Origin: Pinguiococcus pyrenoidosus
Taxonomy: Eukaryota; Sar; Pinguiophyceae; Pinguiochrysidales; Pinguiochrysidaceae
Assembly (NCBI GenBank): GCA_019677205.1
Contig: JAAMXY010001192.1
Span: forward strand, 1-17,455
Length of the DNA: 17,455 nucleotides
Reading direction: 5' to 3'
Made by a program: the position numbers and the translations under genes. How positions within the stretch are numbered: the stretch's first letter is position 1; every line of letters begins with the position of its first letter. Positions 1-7,210 of this stretch are shown here, in pieces. The notes under the pieces are model-generated. The model had not been told where the DNA came from and searched no databases. It worked only from the letters and a program-made list of their open reading frames with translations.

Positions 1-1091
1 CGGTGCCTCCGGAGATGCCCGTGTTCGCGAAGATTCGGGTCGTGGATGACCCTCGGCGCACTGTGGAGTTTGTGCGGGGCCTCGCCATGAGTGGAGCGTC
101 TGTGGTGACGCTGCACCTGCGCACGCCGGGCATGAAGGAGGTCGCCAACCGGCTAGACGAAGAGCAGTACCTCGAACCCGTGGCCGATGCTCTTCGAGCT
201 CTGAGCACTCCCCTCATGGCCAATGGAGATATATACACAGTAGAAGACGCGGAGAAGATGGCAAGGGCGGGTGCCTGTGGCGTGATGCTGGCAAGACCCG
301 CCTTGCGAAACTGCAGCGTTTTCGCGCAGCACGAGTGGGTGAGGCGTCGCCGCAACGCACGAAGAAGCTGGGAGGGACCCGGATGGGAGAACTGGAGAAC
401 GGCTTCTCCGAGAAGCACAGAAGCAGAGGCAGCGACACCCGCTGTAGAAGCAGAGGCAGAAGCAGAGGCAGAAGCAGAGGCAGAGGCAACAGCCGAGGCG
501 GAACTCGATGCAGACGAGGCTAGAAACGGACTTCGTGGAGCAGCCGCGCTCAGCGACGAAGAGAGGAAAGCGGGTGGTGAGGCGACTGAGATGCCACACC
601 TGCTGCCAGTCTGGGACGTGTGCACGGCGTATCTCAAGATTGCCTACAAGTATGATAATCACTACGGCAACTCCAAGTACACCTTGATGGAGATGCTGAC
701 GCACCGCAGACACCCCAAAGCGCGTGTGAGAACGGGGGAGCTCTCCACCACTGGGGCGAAGGACGGCCAGAGCCCTGCGAGAGAGCACAATCTGCAGACG
801 GTCGCGCGACTCAAGAATTGGCCGGATCTGTTGGGAGCCTTCGACATCTTGGACGAGGCCGAGACCATCAAGCAGAGCCACATTCAGAGGGACTCAGGAG
901 TCGATGCGCTGCCCTCCGAGCTCCCCAGGTACGTCTCCAGCCAGATCCTCGCTTCGCTTTGATGGCACGGCAGCTACTGAGGCTTTCCGCTTCACCGCAG
1001 GAAGTATGATGATGAGTACTTCCACCGAATCAACCGGGATGACGAGGATGATCGGCCTACGAAGAGGATACGAGAAGGAGGCGATGATTGA
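1..1091 (+). CDS. DUS2: tRNA-dihydrouridine synthase, DUS2/Smm1 type (5' part missing)
   Basis: This is the C-terminal part of an FMN-dependent enzyme that reduces uridine to dihydrouridine in the D-loop of tRNA. The window opens inside the gene; the reading frame starts at base 3, so the N-terminal half of the TIM barrel and its first FMN contacts are absent. What remains shows the late barrel strands (FAKIRVVDDP, LMANGDIYT, GVMLARPAL) and the helical-domain signature YDNHYGNSKYTLMEML, close to DUS2 (YDNHYTNTKY). A last intron at 929-1000 (GTACGT...CAG) is clear: splicing adds KYDDEYFHRINR... and the stop at 1089-1091. A second intron at 726-797 (GTGAGA...CAG, 72 bp, no stop) is probable, because removing it gives the normal spacing to NWPDLLGAFDI. 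Between barrel and helical domain lies an insertion of roughly 100 residues rich in Glu-Ala. No dsRNA-binding domain like that of human DUS2 follows. It is convergent with RRP9. Confidence 0.85.
446..481 (+). repeat. 12-bp tandem repeat coding for Glu-Ala
   Basis: Three perfect copies of AGAAGCAGAGGC lie at 446-457, 458-469 and 470-481, with imperfect copies on both sides (about 418-430 and 482-490). Read in the DUS2 frame the tract encodes alternating Glu and Ala. It is a slippage-prone microsatellite inside the coding region, so its length may vary between strains. The opposite strand gives a Cys/Leu-rich open frame that is only a shadow. Confidence 0.85.
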
Positions 1092-1126
1092 GAGGGTGAC
1101 GCTGCGGCTTGGTGAGGTGTGGTAGG

Positions 1127-1161
1127 GCGTGGCGTGGCGTGACGTGACGTGGCGTGACGTG
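1127..1161. repeat. (RCGTG)7 pentamer tandem repeat
   Basis: Seven consecutive pentamers, GCGTG x3, ACGTG x2, GCGTG, ACGTG, run from 1127 to 1161. They sit in the 191-bp space between the convergent stops of DUS2 (1091) and RRP9 (1283), so they would lie in the 3' UTR or terminator zone of both. A shorter version occurs at 11905-11929. Nothing else recognisable was seen in 1092-1282. Confidence 0.8.
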
Positions 1162-1282
1162 GCGCCATGCCATTCTCTTCAGGAAGACTCTTGCCGAAAG
1201 GTCCTGCAGGTCTTGAAGCTTGCGACGTCTCCTCTCGCCCTACTCCACGGGAGAAGCGCCTTGCACCCCTTCTAAGACCCTC

Positions 1283-2734
1283 TCAGGTTGCTGGAATCGG
1301 CAAGCGAACGAAGCTGATCCCATTTTTGGCCTGCTTCTGCTGCTGCCAGGCCCCCATTCTATGGTCTCTCCCAACTCCCGCGACGAGCAGACGGCCGGCT
1401 TGTGCGAATGCGAGCGCATTGATGTATCCATCCAACGGAATGGAGCCGACTTGCTCCAGTTCCCGCTCCGCGCCCCCGGCTCCGCAGAAGACCCTCCAGA
1501 ATCGGAGGTAGCCGTCGTGGGATCCCGACGCAGCCAGGTCCGTGCCCTTCGCGGCCGCGACGCTGCAGATCCAGTGCGGGCCTGTGAAGGACGTGCCGCC
1601 CTGAACGGACGCGGACGCGATCGGCGCATCCACGGGTCTGGGCCCGGCGCCCACCCCGTGCGCTTGCTCGACGGACACGGCGGGTTTCCTCTTGTTTGCG
1701 AAGCCGAGGCTCAGCTTGCCGTCCGAGCCGCCGGTCAAGAAGTAGTCTTCGGTGACCATCGCGGCAGCATCTATGCTCATGCGATGTCCGCCCTTGAAGA
1801 CCAAGTGGGACTCCTCCACCAGCTTCCAAAGCCGTGCAGTGGCGTCCTCCCCCGCACTCAGCGGTCTCGCTCCTCTCCAGCAGTCCACAGCATGCACACC
1901 TGCTTGGTGGCCGAAGAGCGTCTCCACGTACGCCCCCTGTGCCGCTTGCCAGTGCTTCACCGTGCGGTCCAGCGATCCGCTGAACAACTCCTGCGACTCG
2001 TCTCGAAACGCCAGACTCGTCACGGCGTCCCGGTGATGCTGCAGCTCGTGCAAGAGCGCCGGCTGCAGCGGAGAAGAACCCGCCTGGTGGCCATTGAGCA
2101 GCGTAACCCCGTTGCCCTTGGCATTCCCCGCGCGAAGATCCCAGACGCGCACCAGCTTGTCGCGGCCCCCGCTTGCAAGATAGGAGCCGTCGCTGGTCAC
2201 GCTAAGCGCGAGAACTTCCCCATGCCGAGCTTTCCTGGGGTTTCGCTTCCCATCGCCAAGGAGCGCCTTCCATTTGGGACTCAAGGTGACGACGCGGGCA
2301 GCTTTCTCCACGTCCCAGGCCACGATGCTGTTGTCCTTGCTCCCGCTGAAGGCTTTCGAGCCGTCCTTCAGCACGCAGACGGCCGTCACGGATAGCGAGT
2401 GGCCACGTGCACTTGTCACGTCCACGTCGGCGAAGTTGAGCTCTCTCGCGAACTCTCGTTGGAAGTCCCCAGCTGCGCTTGCCCGATCTCGGTCCAATCT
2501 CGCGGCAACGGCGTCGTCTCCGTCGCCATCCGCCTCGTCGCTTTCCTCCTCCGCGCGCACACTGGCTAGGTACGCCCTGGCCATTCTCAGCCGCTTCTCT
2601 GCCGGCGTCTCTGCGTCGTCTCCGGACGAATACGCGCCTTCGTCGCCGGAGACGCCAGCGTCAGAGCCGCTCTCGGCCTCCTCATCGACGACGGAGAGGT
2701 CCAGCGCCGCTCTCGGGCGCTTGCTCATGTCCAC
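1283..2734 (-). CDS. RRP9: RRP9/U3-55K, WD40 protein of the U3 snoRNP
   Basis: Nucleolar WD-repeat protein that binds the box B/C region of U3 snoRNA and supports early 18S rRNA processing in the small-subunit processome. The 483-residue frame is open from ATG (2732-2734) to TGA (1283-1285), close to the 475 residues of human RRP9. The N-terminus is acidic and low-complexity (residues about 17-42), followed by the family helix TPAEKRLRMARAYL (43-56) and then a seven-bladed propeller with blades such as GSKAFSGSKDNSIVAWDVE, YVETLFGHQAGVHAVD and FLTGGSDGKLSL. The C-terminal signature LLVAGVGRDHRMGAWQQQKQ matches the RRP9 ending (VAGVGQEHRLGRW). It is the only gene here that needs no intron, although a 45-bp GT-AG segment at 2063-2107 could be spliced in frame. 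It shares a 537-bp divergent promoter region with AP-1 sigma. Confidence 0.93.
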   Translation of the reverse strand: MDMSKRPRAALDLSVVDEEAESGSDAGVSGDEGAYSSGDDAETPAEKRLRMARAYLASVRAEEESDEADGDGDDAVAARLDRDRASAAGDFQREFARELNFADVDVTSARGHSLSVTAVCVLKDGSKAFSGSKDNSIVAWDVEKAARVVTLSPKWKALLGDGKRNPRKARHGEVLALSVTSDGSYLASGGRDKLVRVWDLRAGNAKGNGVTLLNGHQAGSSPLQPALLHELQHHRDAVTSLAFRDESQELFSGSLDRTVKHWQAAQGAYVETLFGHQAGVHAVDCWRGARPLSAGEDATARLWKLVEESHLVFKGGHRMSIDAAAMVTEDYFLTGGSDGKLSLGFANKRKPAVSVEQAHGVGAGPRPVDAPIASASVQGGTSFTGPHWICSVAAAKGTDLAASGSHDGYLRFWRVFCGAGGAERELEQVGSIPLDGYINALAFAQAGRLLVAGVGRDHRMGAWQQQKQAKNGISFVRLPIPAT

Positions 2735-2999
2735 ACAGGCGCTCTGGTGACCGAAAGCAGAGGGCTGGCCAGTCGTGGCCTATGCCAATGCCACTGGGCG
2801 ACAAGCGGCGATGTGGCGGCGTTTTCCGGCAGATCAGCTGATGGTCCGGGAAATTGAGCGAAAGATGGAAAGAAGACGATGCGCGGGGAAAATCCAAGCG
2901 GGTGGACAGAGAAGGAGGAACGACAGACAGATACTAGAAAGGCCCTCTGGTTGGACGCTAAATATTTTGAAGCTAGCTGGTCTGCTTGTCTTTCGTCTG

Positions 3000-3013
3000 T
3001 AATAAGCTTATTA
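3000..3013. repeat. 14-bp perfect palindrome TAATAAGCTTATTA
   Basis: TAATAAGCTTATTA equals its own reverse complement. It lies in an A/T-rich patch of an otherwise GC-rich divergent promoter region. It could be a site for a dimeric transcription factor, or chance. Function is not shown. Confidence 0.6.
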
Positions 3014-3099
3014 AGAATCAGATTAGAATCCACTTCCCGCGCCGCCGCTTCTTCGGCGTTCCCGGGATCTCTTGTTTGGGTTCAGTCGTGTGGCGCATC

Positions 3100-3118
3100 C
3101 ACCGGCCTCGCCGGGGTG
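3100..3118. repeat. Short GC-rich inverted repeat
   Basis: CACCGGC and GCCGGGGTG flank a 3-base CTC loop, forming a short hairpin with one bulged G. It lies about 155-170 bp upstream of the proposed AP-1 sigma start, possibly in its 5' UTR or promoter. No function is assigned. Confidence 0.4.
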
Positions 3119-3271
3119 TCTACTGTACAGCTCTCATCCTGAGCACCTACGAAAAAGGAGATCAATCAACGACAGGCGCTGCCAAGGTTTCTGCCGAGAG
3201 CGTCGTGACGCGGCTCGGACTGGCCGGTTCCTTGCAAAAACCCTTCGGAGATCTTGAGCGCCCAGAGAAAG

Positions 3272-4161
3272 ATGGTATCGGAAGGCGGCATGCGGCGATC
3301 GTTGCGAGCTCGTTCATGATGCAGAGACATGAGTCCTGACCATGTCTGACGCCTGTTTGGCTCCGTCGCAGATCAACTTCTTCCTGCTGATCAGCCGCCA
3401 AGGGAAAACGCGCCTCACAAAATGGTACACCAGCTTCTCGCAGAAGGAGAAAGGTGCGCTCGCTGAGCATATTCGTTTCCGATTCCGAATGGACGTGTGA
3501 ACCCCAAACAAAGGTGGCCGGCTCCCTCCTGACTCCCTTCTCCTTCTCTGTTCCCCGCTCAGGTCGGATCCTTCGAGAGGTCTCGAGCAACGTGCTTGGT
3601 CGTCCGTCCAGGATGTGCAACTTTATCGAGTGGCGAGACCAGAAGATTGTGTACAAGCGGTACGACAGAAAAGCATGCCTTGGCGACTGGACGCTCCGTC
3701 CAGGGCAGAATCAAACTTGGATGGCGTCGTGGAAATCCGAGCTTCTTACCTGGACTCGTCCTGCCTTACATGACCTGCTCAGATACGCCTCCCTGTACTT
3801 CGTCGCTTGCGTGGACAAGAGCGACAATGAGCTTCTGACCTTGGAGCAGATCCACCTCTTCGTGGAGGTGCTGGACAGGTAGGCAGCCTGAACAGCAGCT
3901 GGATGACGAGGAGACCACTTTTGACCTCGCATGGGCGAACCCAGATACTTTGGCAACGTCTGCGAGCTGGATATCATTTTCAACTTCCACAAGGCGTACT
4001 ACATTCTTGACGAGCTCTTCATCGGCGGGGAGACGCAGGAGACCTCGAAGAGAGAAATTCTGCGCGTCTGTGCGCAGATGGACGAGCTCATGGAAGAAGA
4101 GAAGCAGGAGCAGCAGCAACAAGCGGGGATGATCGGGCGCATGGGAGCCGGCGGACGGTAG
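3272..4161 (+). CDS. AP1S: AP-1 clathrin adaptor complex, sigma subunit
   Basis: Small subunit of the AP-1 adaptor, which recruits clathrin and sorts dileucine cargo at the trans-Golgi network and endosomes. Proposed exons: 3272-3274 (ATG only), 3372-3453, 3563-3659, 3783-3878, 3945-4161; 164 residues, close to the usual 158-161. The spliced product starts [19 protein letters not shown] and continues with [55 protein letters not shown] and [24 protein letters not shown] and [11 protein letters not shown] mark AP-1 sigma rather than AP-2 (NRAGKTRLAKW, FYKVYTVVDEM). The start is a choice. ATG 3272 with an intron at 3275-3371 gives the conserved M-I-x-F start. An unspliced ATG at 3342 would add [10 protein letters not shown] and give 173 residues. 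The tail is Gln/Glu-rich and variable. The intron at 3660-3782 is 123 bp with no in-frame stop. Confidence 0.93.
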
Positions 4162-4251
4162 ATGGGCGTGGCGATGCTCTGGAGCGTGGGGACAGGGCTG
4201 ATGTGCGCGATGCTGCGTTGGGGCGCGAAGATTTGCTGGACGGGGCATCTT

Positions 4252-4275
4252 TCCATGCTTCCATGCTTCCATGCT
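4252..4275. repeat. Three tandem copies of TCCATGCT
   Basis: Perfect 8-bp copies lie at 4252-4259, 4260-4267 and 4268-4275. They sit in the 140-bp gap between the convergent ends of AP-1 sigma (4161) and SLY1 (4302). It is a small minisatellite in the 3' flank; nothing else was seen in the gap. Confidence 0.8.
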
Positions 4276-4301
4276 TCCTGGTCCGAATCCACTGCGCTGC
4301 T

Positions 4302-6862
4302 CTACATCTCGTTGCCAAGCCGGGAAAGCTGTCGAAGGAAGTCGGAGGGACTCGCGAGCTCCGAGCATCCATAAGTAACCTGTTGGGAATGCAACCATTA
4401 GCCCAGTAGCAATGCAAAGGCCAGGAACCCCACGAGGGCTTCGCAGAGAGGTCCTTTCCGCTGCGCACCTTTTTCCCCAGGCAGTCCACCATGTTCTGAT
4501 ACTCCCCGTAGCACCCCGTCCCAATGCAGAATGCGATAATCTGCTCCGCAGAAACGGAGAGGTCAGCCTTGCAAACGAAACATTTGCATTGGCAAGAAGC
4601 GACGCACCTTTCCCTCGTGCGGTGCCTGCTGCTGCGAAACTGGCACGGTCCCCCGCACCTGCGATGGATCAGCTTAGTTTCAAGTTGCAAGGTCTGGGAA
4701 GCAAAGCGCGGTGCAGCAGACCTTGGGATCGAAATGTGCCAGACCCAGCCCGAGGCTGCTTCCCCCCTGCACGGCCGCCTCGACCAGCTTGGTGCTCTTG
4801 TACTTCGTCACTCCTCCCAACATCTGCTTTCCCCGGTTCAGCAGACTACCTAAGAACTCCGCTGCTCCCGTCTCCGAGCCTGCCATCGCGCTATTGAACC
4901 CGCCGACGCTCATGAATCGACGGAGCCAGGAGAGAATCCTTCTTGCGGCATCGCTGTTCAGCGCCTCCCCTGCTGCTCCCGTCGCGGCGCCGGCTGCGCC
5001 CTTCTCTTCCTCGGAGCCTCCGCAGATGAAGTCCAGCACAAGGTCGAAGTCCTCCCGGCTGATCTCGCGGCCGCTGCAGAGCCAGATCGCAGCGAGGCGC
5101 ACCCGATCGGAGAGGTCCCCGCCCACCTGGTCCTTGTTGAAGAACTTGATAAGATCCTGCGCGGAGTGCTTCTCCGGATCACTCTCCATGTCCATGTACA
5201 AGGGGATGCCTGCGAGAATGGGAAGCGTCGATATCATCAGGGCTGCCAGTCCGGCGCGGCGGACGCTTTGGCTTGTCCTGCTACCTCTGTTGGACAGCTG
5301 CGAGAAGCAGTAGTCGAGCACATTGGTGTGCTGCTCCACGAGCTTCTTCTGCTGCAGGATCTCCGGAAGCTTGTCGACCACCCTGCCCAGCTCTCGTGCC
5401 AGTGCCTCGTTCCCCGAGTGCGCCTGGACTTCCGAAAGCACCTTGGCCGAGGCATCAATGGCGTCCGGGAACGCGGCCCCTATTGGACAGCCGCAGCGGC
5501 AGGCGATGAGCTCGTGCGCAACGGCCCGCCAGGTCGCTTTGCGGTACCTTTGTGCTCCCGCCAGAAGACGTCCGTCTCGGGATCAAGATCGTAGGCCTTG
5601 GATCTCCCGTCGGAGACGTAGGAGCAGCGATTCAAGCGATAATTGCACACGTCGGCAACCACCCCTTGGTAGGTCGACTCGTGGACCAGCGTGGCCGAGA
5701 CGTCGACGCTGCGATCGTAGATGACCACAAGCGGTCGGGCGTAGCTCTCGATGCCAGATTCCGCGAAGAAGGAGCTCCGGAGATGCCCCTGCAGAGCTTC
5801 GGAAAGTAGTTGCGCCACCTGCGGCGAGTTGGTGTGCGTGTCAGGCGGCTGTTTGTGATCCACGCGTTGCTCCGTGATCCCTCCTACCATCTGAGCAGGT
5901 CCCCCCATGGGTGCCCGAATGATTGGCACTTGACCAAGGGTAGCGAAGACCGTGAACAACGAGTGGGCCGTCGCCTGCATCATGGCCTCGATGGCAGCAT
6001 CACCTGTGGAATCCACGCCGATCAGCATCGATCAGCGCGGATCAGAAACACAAGCCGCGAGGAGCAGCGGTCGATCAGAACGATGTCGCAGCGAACCTCC
6101 GCTGCTGGAGTTGTAGCCGTAGAAGGTATCCCTCTGGTTGAGGGTGAAGAGCTGCGGCTCCAGTGCCACAAAGTCGAGATACGCATCGAAGAGCGTGTGG
6201 ATCTGCCCCACGCTGTTGGTCTGCAGGCATCTATGCGCCAGCTTCTCCATCATCGGGCGTTGCAGTCGCGTCGTGAAGTTCAGGTGCATCTTGGTGTACA
6301 GAAACTTCTCGCAGTCCTCGGCGAGGCGCTCCACGTTGGCATCCGACGGGCAGCAGAAGTATATCGCAGGCACATCTGGAGGTGCAGCAAGGAGCAGTCA
6401 GCACGGCGCGTGTGCTTTCCCGATTCCAAGGCATTTCTTCGCACCAGGAATGCACTCTCTGGCGCTCTGCAGCATCAAATGCAGCGTCACGCCTTGCTTC
6501 CGCAACCCGGAGACGCTGTACAACGGGCAAATGACGTCTCTCGCTTGCCTACACATCGGGATAAGAGGCGAAGTAATCAGGCCAACGCGCGGAAGAGACA
6601 GCCAGGAGCGCCAGATTTCGTACTCGTCAAGGACCAGGAGCTTCCACTTGGCGCCCTCCTGACTGGGCTCAGCTTGGTTGAAGCGCAGCATGCGCGCCAC
6701 CTGCACGTTGCGTTGTTGTTTAGGTGAAAACCCAGGGGATCCCGCGCATCTCGGAGGAGTTCTACGCCCGAGCAGATGTCCTGTACTGCAGCTCCGCCTT
6801 ACGCTTCGCCATCACTTCTGCATAGCACGCACCTTCTCTCGGGCCTTCTCCTGCAAGGACAT
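4302..6862 (-). CDS. SLY1: SLY1/SCFD1, Sec1/Munc18 protein of ER-Golgi fusion
   Basis: Sec1/Munc18-family protein that binds the N-terminus of syntaxin-5/Sed5 and templates SNARE assembly for ER-Golgi traffic. Ten exons in transcript order: 6862-6833, 6700-6624, 6548-6445, 6375-6097, 6003-5548, 5479-5285, 5209-4722, 4658-4608, 4543-4469, 4379-4302. Joined they give about 610 residues (human SCFD1, 642), with every phase matching. Signatures in order: [136 protein letters not shown] and the terminal [20 protein letters not shown]. Introns are 63-132 bp. Those at 6549-6623 and 5210-5284 are 75 bp each with no stop. At 4544 the acceptor could also be three bases further on, dropping one Gln. It shares a divergent promoter with the mutase. 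Confidence 0.93.
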
Positions 6863-7210
6863 CTTTGGTGCACAGGCGCGCAGCTGCGGAAAGGAGAGGC
6901 AGAAGACAAATCCCGCTGTCTCTGTCCGGCCGCTCGGCCAGACTCTCTGTCCTCCGCCTCCGCCCTTCGTATCCGTCCTCCTTCTCGGCCTGCTGCTCCG
7001 GAGCGCTCCGGCTTCCAGACGAAACTCCCTGTGAATTTGAATTGGGATGTGAACGAAAATCGGAGGAAAATCGCGAAATCCAAACCAAATTCTACTTCAC
7101 CCTGTTGTGCCGCTGTGCTTCACGCGAACTTGCAGGATCCAAGTCGCAGCCAAGGCAGTTGCTTCGGAGTCGCGAAGCGCCTCTCTTTCACGCCAGAATT
7201 CGTGCACAGC
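6863..7210. promoter_or_regulatory. Divergent intergenic region, SLY1 / methylmalonyl-CoA mutase
   Basis: These 348 bp lie between the start codons of SLY1 (minus) and the mutase (plus) and must hold both promoters and 5' UTRs. No TATA box, operator or RNA gene is recognisable. The mutase frame stays open, without a stop, across this whole region and into SLY1 exon 1. That is treated as chance, because the conserved protein and its transit peptide begin at 7211. Confidence 0.5.

Larger units (their letters stand above)
2735..3271. promoter_or_regulatory. Divergent intergenic region, RRP9 / AP-1 sigma
   Basis: These 537 bp separate the divergent starts of RRP9 (minus) and AP-1 sigma (plus), so both promoters must lie here. 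I see no further gene. It holds an A/T-rich patch (TAAATATTTT near 2958-2967), a perfect 14-bp palindrome at 3000-3013 and a short GC hairpin at 3100-3118. No certain TATA box or known operator is recognisable, and the start sites cannot be placed. Confidence 0.5.

Noticed and set aside
446-481. CRISPR-like array
   Set aside because: The repeats are 12 bp, contiguous, without spacers, and in the coding region of a nuclear gene.
153-881. Cys/Leu-rich minus-strand frame that looks secreted or membrane-bound
   Set aside because: It is the reverse reading of the GA-rich repeat in DUS2; the Leu/Cys pattern is a product of the microsatellite.
1220-2395. Long open frame (391 codons) on the + strand opposite RRP9
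   Set aside because: It lies wholly antisense to a conserved WD40 gene, shows no domain and has the low-complexity composition of a shadow frame in GC-rich DNA.
6776-7210. In-frame 145-codon N-terminal extension of the mutase
   Set aside because: It overlaps SLY1 exon 1 on the other strand, has no similarity to the family, and would bury the clear transit peptide that starts at 7211.
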